From assembly GCA_025163595.1 (NCBI GenBank), contig CP104100.1:558001-622000 (forward strand): DNA of 64,000 nt. The letters run 5' to 3'. The stretch comes from Phaeobacter sp. G2 (GTDB lineage Bacteria; Pseudomonadota; Alphaproteobacteria; Rhodobacterales; Rhodobacteraceae). Position 1 is the first letter of the stretch. Each line of letters starts with the position of its first letter. The notes beneath the pieces were generated by a model. It did no database searches and was not told the DNA's origin. It saw nothing but the letters and a program-made list of their open reading frames with translations. Shown here one piece after another: positions 25,404 through 34,002 of the stretch. The translations under genes were made by a program, and so were the position numbers.

Positions 25404-26422
25404 AGGGCCGCTCAATCATTCTAGACCATATCCAAGGCCGCGAAGCCGCCGCTCTTATGGTGGACGGAAAACTTGATGACTTTCTGATCGATGGCGATGC
25501 ACCGCTGCCGGGCACCATCTACCGGGCCAGGGCCGACCGCCCGGTCAAAGGCCAGGGCGGCATGTTCCTCTCCACCCCGGATGGCCCTGCATTTTTGCGA
25601 CAGGTCAAAGGGTTGGCGCCTGGTCAGATGCTGTTGGTGCAGGTGTCCGGCTATGCAGAGCCTGGCAAAGCCATCCCCGTGACCCAAAAGCTACTGTTCA
25701 AAAGCCGCTATGCCATTGCCACTCCCGGGGCGCCGGGGATCAATATTTCTCGCGCCATTCGGGATGAAGAGGAACGCGACAGGCTGTTGGAAATTGCCCA
25801 TGGTGCCCTGGAGGGGGCGGACTATGGCATGATCCTGCGGTCAGCCTGTGCAGGGGCGGATGCGGATGAGGTGGCTGAAGACATCGCCGCCATGGCGGAT
25901 CTGGCCTCCCAGGTGCTTGCGGATGCAGAGGGCGAGATGGAGGTCCTGACAGAAGGAGACGGCCCCCACCTACGCGCCTGGCGAGAATGGTCGCAACCAG
26001 CCGAAGTATTCCGGGAAGCTGGCGATTTTGAACACCACGGTGTTCTTGATGCGCTGGATGTTACGCTCACCATTCGCGAATCGCTGCCCGGCGGTGGCCA
26101 TCTGTTTATCGAACCAACACGCGCCCTGGTGGCCGTAGATGTTAATACCGGCAGCGACACCTCTCTGGCGGCCGGAACCAAAACAAATATCGCCTGCGCC
26201 AAACTTCTGCCCCGCGCCCTGCGCCTGCGTGGCCTTGCGGGCCAGATTGTGATTGATGTTGCCCCCATGCCCAAAAAGGACCGCAGCACCTTCGAGAGCG
26301 CATTGCGCGCGGCTCTGCGCGCAGATAGCGAAGAAACGACCATGGTGGGATGGACCAATCTGGGCAACTATGAGCTGCAACGCAAACGCGCTCGCGTTGT
26401 CCTGTCGGAGCTGTTGTCATGA
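25400..26422 (+). CDS. Short ribonuclease E/G family protein
   Basis: This 340-residue protein has an S1-like N-terminal region (to about residue 110), an RNase H-like part and the DNase I-like catalytic core. The catalytic aspartates appear in [16 protein letters not shown] and [12 protein letters not shown]. The zinc-link cysteines and the C-terminal domain of full RNase E/G (about 490 residues or more) are absent, so this is the short form. It is coupled on both sides, to maf and yacG. A role in rRNA or mRNA processing is likely. Confidence 0.88.
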   Translation: MKGRSIILDHIQGREAAALMVDGKLDDFLIDGDAPLPGTIYRARADRPVKGQGGMFLSTPDGPAFLRQVKGLAPGQMLLVQVSGYAEPGKAIPVTQKLLFKSRYAIATPGAPGINISRAIRDEEERDRLLEIAHGALEGADYGMILRSACAGADADEVAEDIAAMADLASQVLADAEGEMEVLTEGDGPHLRAWREWSQPAEVFREAGDFEHHGVLDALDVTLTIRESLPGGGHLFIEPTRALVAVDVNTGSDTSLAAGTKTNIACAKLLPRALRLRGLAGQIVIDVAPMPKKDRSTFESALRAALRADSEETTMVGWTNLGNYELQRKRARVVLSELLS

Positions 26423-26622
26423 GTTGCCCGATTTGCGGACTTGCAACCAATCAGGCCCATCGCCCCTTTTGCTCAAAGCGCTGCGCTAATCTGGATTTGG
26501 CCAACTGGATGAATGGCAGCTATGCCGTTCCGAGCAATGATCCAGAAGACATTGAAAACGCAATGAAAGAAGCAGAGGATACGGAACTCAATACGGCAAA
26601 TACTCCGCCAACGCAGCATTAG
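26419..26622 (+). CDS. yacG: DNA gyrase inhibitor YacG
   Basis: This 67-residue zinc protein has ligands in CPICGL and FCSKRC (C-x2-C-x11-C-x3-C), followed by DLANWMNGSYAVP. YacG binds GyrB and blocks DNA binding in E. coli. It overlaps the upstream gene by 4 bp; tRNA-Phe follows 82 bp later. Confidence 0.95.
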   Translation: MSCPICGLATNQAHRPFCSKRCANLDLANWMNGSYAVPSNDPEDIENAMKEAEDTELNTANTPPTQH

Positions 26623-26704
26623 CATTTTTCTTTCAAAAACCCTCTGGACACCACCGCGTGGACATCATAGAAGGCCCACACCCAAGGTTTGAAGCCTTTC
26701 CCGT

Positions 26705-26779
26705 GCCCGGGTAGCTCAGGGGTAGAGCAGTGGATTGAAAATCCTCGTGTCGGTGGTTCGATTCCGCCCCCGGGCACCA
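26705..26779 (+). tRNA. tRNA-Phe (GAA)
   Basis: The 75-nt cloverleaf has acceptor GCCCGGG paired with CCCGGGC, D-arm GCTCAGGGGTAGAGC, anticodon loop TTGAAAA (GAA at 34-36), T-arm GGTGGTTCGATTCCGCC, discriminator A and an encoded CCA. One T-T mismatch is present in the anticodon stem. A decayed mobile island begins straight after its 3' end. Confidence 0.96.
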
Positions 26780-26808
26780 TTTACTTCAGTAAATTCATTT
26801 AATTTCAA

Positions 26809-27060
26809 TCACTTGAGTGGAATTCGGCGTTTTCTGACCACCCCCCTGTACACCCTAATTCCACCGGGTAGTGTGATTTTCTCCCCGTGCTCGGCATCCC
26901 GTTGTACGGCTCGCCTGCTCATGCCAGTCTTTTCGGCTTGATCGTCCGAGAATGTAGGAGCGGAAAACTTTTCCACTCCTGATTTTGTATGCTGGTTAGC
27001 GCCATGCGCCGCCTCAGGCTGAGACGTCTGGGAGAAAAGTCTTCCCAGATAGATGAGAGT
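26809..27060 (-). pseudogene. Remnant of a ParB-like / phage DNA-binding protein
   Basis: Read on the minus strand without a credible start, the frame contains GANQHTKSGVEKFSAPTF followed by SDDQAEKTGMSRRAVQRD and AEHGEKI, then stops at 26809. The middle part is a ParB-type helix-turn-helix as found in phage and island ParB/methyltransferase proteins. The N-terminal nuclease part is missing. The remnant starts 30 bp from tRNA-Phe. Confidence 0.55.
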
Positions 27061-27092
27061 GTGGTGGTTTTGAAATGGCTTGGAGGTGGAAA

Positions 27093-27545
27093 ATGCTCAA
27101 TATCTACGATGTACACAAGATGCCTCGCATCCTGCCCGAACACCTTGAGAATATTATGTCGGAGCGCGATAAGGTTTTGAACCGCTTTCCACCTGCGAAA
27201 ATCTTGGAAATCTTTCAGGAGGGCGAAGCAAGAATCTTTGTTGACCGTACCCGTGCCCTTGCGGCGGCAAGCAGGGGCCTAAAGGTATCCTCTCTATCCC
27301 AGATGCTTGTTTTTCTTGTACCTATCTTTGCGATTGCGTCGATTCCGGCTTTCATTTTTGTGTCCTGGAAAATCGGGTTGTTGTGCTTTCTGGGCGCAGT
27401 CATAGCGTTCCGAGCAGGTCGAAGTTTAACCATTGCCGACGTTAGGAAAGCTGCAATCTCTGACCCCAAGGTTCTGCGTACCTTGATGGAAAACGGAGTC
27501 GTGTGGTTCAGAACTGAACCCGGCCATGCCGGTGAGGCGAGTTGA
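27093..27545 (+). CDS. Hypothetical membrane protein in tRNA-Phe island
   Basis: This 150-residue protein starts MLNIYDVHKMPRILPEHL with GGAGG 8 bp before the ATG. Two hydrophobic stretches at about residues 73-105 (VSSLSQMLVFLVPIFAIASI, then AFIFVSWKIGLLCFLGAVIA) form a helical hairpin with soluble ends. No family was recognised. It lies between the ParB-like remnant and the small-terminase gene and is likely island cargo. Confidence 0.55.
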   Translation: MLNIYDVHKMPRILPEHLENIMSERDKVLNRFPPAKILEIFQEGEARIFVDRTRALAAASRGLKVSSLSQMLVFLVPIFAIASIPAFIFVSWKIGLLCFLGAVIAFRAGRSLTIADVRKAAISDPKVLRTLMENGVVWFRTEPGHAGEAS

Positions 27546-27656
27546 GAACCAAACAGTGTTTCTACGTTACAGACCCAAAACGCGGTGCGCACCGCACAGA
27601 AAAGCCGGGAACCATCGCCCCCGGCCTCTGACTTGTTGCAGGTTTGGCCCTAGACT

Positions 27657-28316
27657 TTAGCCGCTTCGTTCCCCGCGCGCTCTTTGCGCTCCAACTCCTG
27701 TTCCAGCGTGTCGGCCTTCATGTTCGTTGTTCCTTTGTGAAGTTGATGGCCCGTTCTGGGATTCTTGTGCATCCGATTCCCTCGCCCCCTTGGCGAGCAG
27801 GAACGCGACTCGCCGAGCGAGTTCGAGGTCCGTTACATTTGGCGCCTTGATCGGCCCGCCGCCCTCTCCGGTGTGTTCTTGCCGGTCAACAAGCCCGAGG
27901 TCGCGCGAGATAAGGTTTGCGTTGAGTAACCCGGCGGCAGCGCCCTCGAACTTCTGGCGCCAGATGACGGCCTCGACGCAGGAGATGACCTCAGATAAAT
28001 CCGCGCGCTTGTTGCGCCAGTCGATCCACGTTTCGCGGGTAATGCCGAGAAAGTTGCACAGTCCGGCAATCGTCATGGCCCGCATTTTCGACACCTGGGC
28101 GAAGACTGCCTCGCCTTGATGGACGAATGCCTTTTGTTCGCAGAGCGGGTTATCGACGGTCCACTCGAAGTAGCCGCAGCAGTCCCGCCATAGGTGGTCG
28201 GGGTCGTTGTAGAGCGGTGGCCTGCCGTGAGACGCGCGGGCCTTCCAGAAGCGGTTGCCCTCCTTGAAGCGACCATCGCCGCCCCGTTTTTCGGTCTCTT
28301 GGTTACCCGCTGTCAT
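27657..28316 (-). CDS. Phage DNA-packaging protein, small terminase (gp3-type) homologue
   Basis: This 219-residue protein has the family features EGNRFWKARASHGRPP, CCGYFEWTVDNPLCEQKAFV, MRAMTIAGLCNFLGITRETW, a WRQKFEGAAAGLLNANLISR segment and DLGLVDR. These match small terminase proteins that recognise phage DNA for packaging. No large terminase or capsid gene is nearby, so it is either a leftover of a prophage or part of a satellite. The Arg/Gly-rich last 30 residues look unconserved. Confidence 0.75.
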   Translation of the reverse strand: MTAGNQETEKRGGDGRFKEGNRFWKARASHGRPPLYNDPDHLWRDCCGYFEWTVDNPLCEQKAFVHQGEAVFAQVSKMRAMTIAGLCNFLGITRETWIDWRNKRADLSEVISCVEAVIWRQKFEGAAAGLLNANLISRDLGLVDRQEHTGEGGGPIKAPNVTDLELARRVAFLLAKGARESDAQESQNGPSTSQRNNEHEGRHAGTGVGAQRARGERSG

Positions 28317-28341
28317 GCTATCTCCTGACGGTTTTCGAGGC

Positions 28342-28553
28342 GGACAAAACGCTTTGTCCAGGCTGGACGGGACAAACGTCCAAAAAGTCCGGGGAGTTGT
28401 CCGCGAAGAAGAAGGGAGGTTTCCCGTAAGTATTTGATTTTACTTTTGGTAGACCGGACAAATCCCGGCGTGTCCATTTTGTCCACGCGACATTCCAGAC
28501 CGGACGGACAGGACACCCCCCTTTAGGGGTGTCCGTTTTGTCCGGGTGTCCGG
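28342..28553. repeat. Array of GGACA/TGTCC inverted repeats (iteron-like)
   Basis: About ten copies of GGACA or TGTCC occur in 210 bp. Several form stems: GGACAAA/TTTGTCC (28342-28359), GGACG/CGTCC (28365-28381) and GGACACCCC/GGGGTGTCC (28511-28534). TTTTGTCC recurs at about 28475 and 28534. The array lies directly downstream of the RepA-type gene and upstream of the small-terminase gene. It could be a replication origin, a packaging site or an operator cluster. Confidence 0.6.
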
Positions 28554-28569
28554 TTCGAGGTTGAAGATC

Positions 28570-29369
28570 CTAGTCATCGGCCTGCACCTTCCACACGAAA
28601 TCACCCCAAACGCGGATATGATCGTGATCCATGAGGCGCTGCTTTGCCCGGTCGAATGCCTTGCGCTTCGCGTCCTTGGTCGCGTCCTTCTCGGTCAGCC
28701 CGAACGCCTCGCACTGATCCCGCCATCGGACCAAGGCCACAGCATCGCGGTTGTTGGGGATGTTCTCCCTGTTGTGCTTCTCGCCATACAAACGCAGGGC
28801 TTCGGCCAAGGCTTGCGCGGCGACCTCTTCCCGGCCCCTTAAGGGCTTCGCGGTTCTGGCCGTGGCGCTGGCCTCCACGACTACGGCGCTGGTGACAGGC
28901 TCGCCATCGCGGTCGCGCCCGAGTTCAACCGACTCGAGGTTAAAGAACAGCCGGTTGGGGAACTCCATGTCCCGCTGCTTCGCGCATGTGATCTGCCGGT
29001 CAGTGATTGCGATTTCGGTATCAATCGCAGCCCGCAGTGCAGATGATCCCCGTGCCCCGGCCTCGGCATTCTTTCCCGAATGGTGGATCACCAGAACATG
29101 CGCCCCGGTTTGGGTGCGGATTGCATCGATGTTCGCCACGAATTGCGACACGTCACGGGAACTGTTCTCGTCGCCGCCACCCATGGAGCGGGCCATGGTA
29201 TCCACCACGACAAGAGACGCCGCCATGACTGGCATCGCCATGCACAGGGCGGCAGCGTCATCCGCCCCGTGCAGGTCGAGTTGCGTTGGCAGCAGGTAGA
29301 AGCCCTCGCGGGCATCCAGTGCGGGTTTCGCCACCTTGATCGCGGACAACCTGTTCTTGATGCCTGAAC
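28570..29369 (-). pseudogene. RepA-type (AAA_25) ATPase, N-terminus removed by IS
   Basis: The remaining about 265 codons carry a RecA-fold ATPase second half: VAASLVVVDTMARSMGGGD-like Walker B, QTGAHVLVIHHSGKNAEAGARGSSAL and AAIDTEIAITDRQ, followed by a helical winged C-terminus. The Walker A half is absent because the IS element occupies the 5' side. The open frame now begins in the IS end, so expression is doubtful. RepA-like helicases of this type replicate plasmids, phages and satellites. Confidence 0.75.
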
Positions 29370-30419
29370 GGCTTTGTTGCACAAATCGTGACGGGGATTC
29401 ACTGTATGAATCCAGCGTGATAGCTGGGATGCATGAGCAGTTGGGCCCCTACGAAGTATAAGACCACGAATTGGTCGTCTTCCAATGACGCGCTGAAGCA
29501 GCGTGGATCGTTGGCGATCTGGTTTGATCCCGAGATGGTTTGGACACCGCCACCGACCGGCAGGCGCGGTCGTCAATGCAAGTTCAGCGATGCCGCGATC
29601 CAGACCTGTCTGACCATGAAAGTCCTTTTCGGTATGCCACTGAGGCAGACGGCTGGGTTCGTTGAGAGTCTGTTGCGGCTGGTCGGACTGGATTGGTCCG
29701 TGCCCGATTTCAGTACGCTGTGGCGCCGCCAGAAGACGCTGAACGTGAGCTTGCCGTATTTCGGTGGGACTGGCCCACTGAACCTTCTGATCGATAGCAC
29801 AGGCATCAAGGCAGAGGGCGAAGGTGAATGGAACGCCCGCAAGCATGGCGGCCCCAAGCGACGTATTTGGCGCAAGATACATATCGGGATTGATGAGGAA
29901 ACGCTGGAGGTTCGCGCGGTAGAGGTCACCACCAGCAACATCGGTGATGCGCCCATGTTGCCTGAACTGCTCAACCAAATCCCACCAGATCAGGACCTTG
30001 GGTCAGTGACCGCCGATGGTGCCTACGACACGCGCAGATGCCATGACGTGATTGCAGCACGGGGCGCTCATGCAGTCATTCCGCCGCGCAAGAACGCCAA
30101 ACCGTGGAAACCCACACGCGCCGGAGCCATCGCAAGAAACGAAGCGGTCAATGCCTCACGATACCTAGGGCGCGCGCTGTGGCGACGATGGAGCGGATAC
30201 CACCGCCGAAGCCGCGTTGAAACCAAGATGCACTGTGTGAAGCTGCTCGACCAATCGCTGATGGCCTGGGACTTCGACCGGCAGGTAGCGGAAATCCAAG
30301 TCCGCATCGCGGTCCTAAACCGCTACACCGCTCTTGGCATACCCGTCACAGAGCCCGTAGGGTAAATCCGTCCAGGGAAAGGGGAAATGCGCTCAGACCC
30401 CGATTTGTGCAACAAAGCC
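29370..30419 (+). mobile_element. IS5-family insertion sequence (IS903-like), 1050 bp
   Basis: Perfect 19-bp terminal inverted repeats (GGCTTTGTTGCACAAATCG at 29370-29388 and its complement at 30401-30419) bound a single transposase gene. The size and ends match the IS903 group. The 9-bp flanks (TGCCTGAAC on the left, CATATGGAC on the right) differ, so there is no target duplication and an adjacent deletion or recombination is likely. Confidence 0.93.
29433..30365 (+). CDS. IS5-family (IS903 group) transposase
   Basis: This 310-residue DDE transposase is intact. The catalytic region shows LLIDSTGIKAEGEGEW (first Asp), GSVTADGAYDTRRCHD (second Asp) and SRVETKMHCVKLLD (Glu). N-terminal YKTTNWSSSNDALKQRGSL is typical of the group. 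It fills the element and appears functional. Confidence 0.93.
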   Translation: MSSWAPTKYKTTNWSSSNDALKQRGSLAIWFDPEMVWTPPPTGRRGRQCKFSDAAIQTCLTMKVLFGMPLRQTAGFVESLLRLVGLDWSVPDFSTLWRRQKTLNVSLPYFGGTGPLNLLIDSTGIKAEGEGEWNARKHGGPKRRIWRKIHIGIDEETLEVRAVEVTTSNIGDAPMLPELLNQIPPDQDLGSVTADGAYDTRRCHDVIAARGAHAVIPPRKNAKPWKPTRAGAIARNEAVNASRYLGRALWRRWSGYHRRSRVETKMHCVKLLDQSLMAWDFDRQVAEIQVRIAVLNRYTALGIPVTEPVG

Positions 30420-30459
30420 CATATGGACTACCCATCTTCGACGGGTGCGATGGTGGGGG

Positions 30460-30582
30460 AGAATAGAGATCATGTTTGGCAGGCTGAAGGATTGGCGGCG
30501 TGTGGCGACCCGATACGATAGATGCCCAAAGGTGTTCCTCTCAGTGATCGCGCTCGCAGCAACCGTCATCTATTGGCTATGA
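30460..30582 (+). pseudogene. C-terminal fragment of a second IS5-family transposase
   Basis: The frame reads RIEIMFGRLKDWRRVATRYD, then CPKVFLSVIALAATVIYWL and stop, the standard C-terminus of IS5-type transposases. Nothing recognisable remains upstream, where the intact IS ends 40 bp away. It marks the right edge of the island, 9 bp before the aminotransferase stop. Confidence 0.75.
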
Positions 30583-30591
30583 GTCCTGACC

Positions 30592-31800
30592 CTAGGCGTC
30601 TGATAGTAACCGTCCAAGCCGCTCGATGCCGGTCCGGATTTCCGCCTCATCCAGCGCCGAAAAGCTCAACCTCAGTGTGTTGCAGCCCGCGCCATCGGCA
30701 AAGAAGGCCTGTCCCGGAACAAAGGCAATATTCTCCTGATCCAGAGCGCGAACCAGCACTTCGGCGGTGTCCACATGTTGGGGCAGCGTGAGCCAGACAA
30801 ACATGCCGCCTTTGGGGCGGGTCCAAGTCACCCCTTTGGGCATATAGGTCTGCAGGGCGGAAAGCATTGCATCACGACGTGCTCCATAGGCCTGTCTTAG
30901 CCCGGCGACATGGGCGTCAAAGCAGGCCTCCGCCACCTGATGTACCGCCATCTGGTTCAACGTTGGAGAATGCAGGTCTGCCGCTTGTTTCATCAAAACC
31001 AGCTGCGCGATGACCGGCTTGCTGGCCACCACCCAGCCCAGGCGCAGGCCAGGCGACAGGGTTTTGGAGAAAGACCCGCAATAGACCGTCCGACACTGCT
31101 CAAGGCTGCCCTTCTGTGCAATCTCCAGCGCCAAAACGGGTGGGATTGTTTCCCCTTCATAGCGCAGGGCATGATAGGCGCCATCTTCGATCACCGCGCA
31201 GCCCAGCTCCTCGGTCAGGTCCAGCAAAGCCTTGCGCCCCGACAGCGATAGAGTCTCGCCGGTGGGATTGGCAAAATCCGGCGACAGATAGGCAAACTTC
31301 ACCCGGCTGTTGGCCTCAGCTGCGGCATCGCGGTAGCTGGCTGGGGATCGGTTGCCGCCCGGGTTGAGCTGATCGTAGCGCGGTTCATAGGCGTTAAAAG
31401 CCGCTAAGGCACCCAGGTAGGTCGGCCAGCCCACAAGCGCAGTATCATTGGGAGAGAGGAATAGTTTTCCCAGGTAATCCAGAGCCTGCTGCGAGCCAGA
31501 GGTGATCAGGATATTATCCGTGTCACAGGGCACACCCATGCGTGTCATTTCCCGTTGGATCCACTGGCGCAGCGGCAGGTAGCCCTCGCTGACCGAATAC
31601 TGCAGCGCCTGGGCCTGATACTCCGGTTCCAGTGCGGCCTGAAAGGCTGCGGAAAACGCTGCCGCGGGGAACAGATCCGGGTCAGGGATACCGCCGGCAA
31701 AGGACAAGAGCCCAGGCCGGTTCAACAGTTTCAGCAGTTCGCGAATTTCGGAAGCCTCCATACGGTGCGTGCGGGTGGCAAAGAGCTGTTTCAGCAACAT
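30592..31800 (-). CDS. PLP-dependent aminotransferase, class I/II (LysN-like)
   Basis: This 402-residue fold-type I enzyme has ITSGSQQALDYLGKLFLSPN near residue 99, LSPDFANPTGETLS, EDGAYHALRYEG and the PLP lysine in GSFSKTLSPGLRLGW. The protein resembles 2-aminoadipate and aromatic aminotransferases; exact substrates cannot be told. The start MLLKQLFATRTHRM is usual for this group. It stands alone next to a divergent FadR-type regulator, which may control it. Confidence 0.85.
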   Translation of the reverse strand: MLLKQLFATRTHRMEASEIRELLKLLNRPGLLSFAGGIPDPDLFPAAAFSAAFQAALEPEYQAQALQYSVSEGYLPLRQWIQREMTRMGVPCDTDNILITSGSQQALDYLGKLFLSPNDTALVGWPTYLGALAAFNAYEPRYDQLNPGGNRSPASYRDAAAEANSRVKFAYLSPDFANPTGETLSLSGRKALLDLTEELGCAVIEDGAYHALRYEGETIPPVLALEIAQKGSLEQCRTVYCGSFSKTLSPGLRLGWVVASKPVIAQLVLMKQAADLHSPTLNQMAVHQVAEACFDAHVAGLRQAYGARRDAMLSALQTYMPKGVTWTRPKGGMFVWLTLPQHVDTAEVLVRALDQENIAFVPGQAFFADGAGCNTLRLSFSALDEAEIRTGIERLGRLLSDA

Positions 31801-32050
31801 GGCGACTTCCTTTTGGGTTTAGCTTGTGGGGGAAGGTAGGAAAGTTTCAAAACTAGTCAATAATACTGACCTAATATTTCAAAAGATGTGATCATACTTT
31901 GCAAATCCTGCGTACTGCTTGTTGCCTTGCACTAGGTGCGGTCATATGTTTTTACCAATTGCAGCGGCCAGTCGCTCTTAAACTGGTCCTACCTGCACCA
32001 GCCCCGTCCGACCCCGTTCACGTCCCGCCCAAGTTCAACCCGAGACCCCC

Positions 32051-32821
32051 ATGCCGTTTCAAAAAGTCCAACCCGAGAAACTTTCAGCCTCTGTGGTGCG
32101 CCAGATCGAACAGCTGATCCTGCGGGGCATCCTGTCGCCGGGAGAACGTCTGCCTTCGGAGCGGGAACTGGCCGAACGTCTGGGCGTTTCACGGCCTTCG
32201 TTGCGTGATGCCATTGCCGAGCTGCAGGAGGTTGGACTGCTGGAGGCCAAGGCCGGATCGGGGGTCTTTGTGGCTGATGTGCTGGGCTCTGCCTTCTCGC
32301 CTGCGCTCATCCGGCTGTTTGCCCGCCATGATGAGGCGGTGTTTGATTACCTGAGCTTTCGCCGTGACATGGAAGGACTGGCAGCCGAGCGCGCCGCCAA
32401 ATTTGGCTCGGATGCGGATCTGAAACTGATCCAGACCATATTCGATAAAATGGTTGCGGCCGGTGATCCGTCGCTGTCGGATGCTGCCGCCAGTCTGGAC
32501 GCCCAGTTCCATTCCGCCATCATGGACGCCAGCCACAATGTGGTGATGCTGCATATGATGCGGTCGATGTTTGACCTGCTGCACGAAGGCGTGTTCTACA
32601 ACCGCCGCATCATGTTCAGCCGCCACACCACCTTTGAGGTGCTTCTGGCCCAGCACAGCGCCATCAATGCCGCCCTCCAGGCCCGAGATCCCGTCGCCGC
32701 GCGTACGGCCGTCGAGGCCCATCTGGACTATGTGAAACAGTCACTGATCGACCACCAGCGCAGCCTCCGCAATGCCGAGATCGCCCAGCAGAGGCTCGAG
32801 CATGAAAGCGGAAAGGGGTAG
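32051..32821 (+). CDS. GntR-family regulator, FadR/PdhR subfamily
   Basis: This 256-residue protein has the winged helix LPSERELAERLGVSRPSLRD and AIAELQEVGLLEAKAGSGVF, and an FCD domain with metal-binding-type residues: the FHSAIMDASHN region, LLAQHSAINAAL and AVEAHLDYV. Such regulators sense organic acids. No obvious target follows; the divergent aminotransferase is the nearest candidate. Confidence 0.85.
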   Translation: MPFQKVQPEKLSASVVRQIEQLILRGILSPGERLPSERELAERLGVSRPSLRDAIAELQEVGLLEAKAGSGVFVADVLGSAFSPALIRLFARHDEAVFDYLSFRRDMEGLAAERAAKFGSDADLKLIQTIFDKMVAAGDPSLSDAAASLDAQFHSAIMDASHNVVMLHMMRSMFDLLHEGVFYNRRIMFSRHTTFEVLLAQHSAINAALQARDPVAARTAVEAHLDYVKQSLIDHQRSLRNAEIAQQRLEHESGKG

Positions 32822-32946
32822 CAGCCCGCCGCCCTGTACGGCCTCCCAGGCATTGGGCGCCTCTCCTGTCGCGCCCCAAGCTCAGAACTGCACCCGCAGC
32901 CTGCCGCCTGTCTTGAGCCACCCTTGCTTGGGTTGCCAATGGCTCC

Positions 32947-33396
32947 TTAGTTTTTAACGACTTCCATCACAGCGAAGGAATTTGTCTGCAGGATGCCCGG
33001 CAGCTTGTTGATGCTGTCCCCCAGAACCTCCCGAAAGTGCCGCATATCTTTGGTACGCACCGTCAAAAGATAATCAAAGGCCCCCGCCAGCATGAGGCAC
33101 CGTTCGACCTCGGGGATGGCACGGACCGCCTTGTTGAAGGCATCAAGCGAGTTGTCTCCCCCCGTTGCTGTCAGCGAAACTTGCACCACGGTGAGGTGGC
33201 TGAGACCCATTTTGTCCAAATCCAACGTCGCGCGATACCCGGTGATATAGCCGGACCTTTCCAACCGTTTGACCCGCTCTGAGCAGGGTGTGTTGGTCAG
33301 GTTTACCCGTTGAGCAAGGTCAACAATAGAAAGCCGTCCATCCGATTCGAGCTCTTGTAGAATTTTGATATCTATGTTGTCGATTTCTCTACTCAT
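32947..33396 (-). CDS. Lrp/AsnC-family transcriptional regulator
   Basis: This 149-residue protein begins MSREIDNIDIKILQELESDG with HTH VDLAQRVNLTNTPCSERVKRL and a RAM effector domain (LSHLTVVQVSLTATGGD, LMLAGAFDYLLTVRTKDM). It is divergent to the Usp-symporter pair, so amino-acid-responsive control of the symporter is likely. Confidence 0.88.
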   Translation of the reverse strand: MSREIDNIDIKILQELESDGRLSIVDLAQRVNLTNTPCSERVKRLERSGYITGYRATLDLDKMGLSHLTVVQVSLTATGGDNSLDAFNKAVRAIPEVERCLMLAGAFDYLLTVRTKDMRHFREVLGDSINKLPGILQTNSFAVMEVVKN

Positions 33397-33471
33397 TAGT
33401 GTTTTTCCCTAGAAAATTGCCACAGCATAGGCTTTTTCTCAGCTTTTACCCTGCTTTCATCACCATTATCT

Positions 33472-33484
33472 AGTGATAATCACT
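33472..33484. promoter_or_regulatory. Candidate Lrp-type palindrome
   Basis: AGTGAT-A-ATCACT is a perfect 13-bp palindrome in the gap between the lrp-like gene and usp. Confidence 0.45.
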
Positions 33485-33502
33485 TGTCCTTAAAATTGTT
33501 AG

Positions 33503-33531
33503 TACCGTTTTTCACTCCGCTGAAAACGGTA
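33503..33531. promoter_or_regulatory. Inverted repeat in usp leader
   Basis: TACCGTTTT and AAAACGGTA form a perfect 9-bp dyad with an 11-bp spacer, 34 bp before the usp ATG. It could be an operator or a 5' UTR hairpin. Confidence 0.45.
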
Positions 33532-33564
33532 GTGGCATAAAAAAACCAACACGGAGCCTGACCA

Positions 33565-34002
33565 ATGACCGTTAAAATAGTAGTTGGACTGGATGGCACA
33601 GAAACCGGTGAACGCGCTCTAACCTTTGCTCGGGACATTGCGTCCCGTCTCGAAAACAGCGCGTTGATCGTTGCCTATGTTATCGAATGGTCCCCTTTCA
33701 CTTTCCAGACTGCGGAAGAGAACGAAAAACGTCACAAAAGGCGTGAAGAAGAGATCAAGATCGCGACAACACGGGTGGTGACACCCGCCGTCGAAAAACT
33801 GAACGACGCTGGGATTCAGGCGCAAGGGCTGGTCCAGCATGGCGATGTTGCCGAGACTCTGAACCGGATCGCCACCGAACATGGTGCCTCCCAGATCATT
33901 GTCGGCCGCGTGTCCAATGATGGGTTCACAAAGCGTATTTTTGGTAGTTCGACACAGAACTTGGTCATGCACGCAGACGTGCCGGTTACGGTTGTTGGAT
34001 AG
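33565..34002 (+). CDS. Universal stress protein (UspA family)
   Basis: This 145-residue Rossmann-like protein starts MTVKIVVGLDGTETGERALTF. The C-terminal ATP-loop is IIVGRVSNDGFTKRIFGSST followed by QNLVMHADVPVTVV. It is 9 bp upstream of the symporter gene; Usp proteins are often coupled to transporters and may gate them by nucleotide binding. Confidence 0.9.
   Translation: MTVKIVVGLDGTETGERALTFARDIASRLENSALIVAYVIEWSPFTFQTAEENEKRHKRREEEIKIATTRVVTPAVEKLNDAGIQAQGLVQHGDVAETLNRIATEHGASQIIVGRVSNDGFTKRIFGSSTQNLVMHADVPVTVVG

Noticed and set aside
27650..27721. 23-codon frame MKADTLEQELERKERAG at the end of the small-terminase gene
   Set aside because: Phage genes often overlap, but this one is too short, stops at once and overlaps the terminase C-terminus; coding cannot be supported.
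26780..30600. Direct repeat of the tRNA-Phe 3' end marking the island's far attachment site
   Set aside because: The region was read for a copy of the T-arm/acceptor sequence and none was seen.
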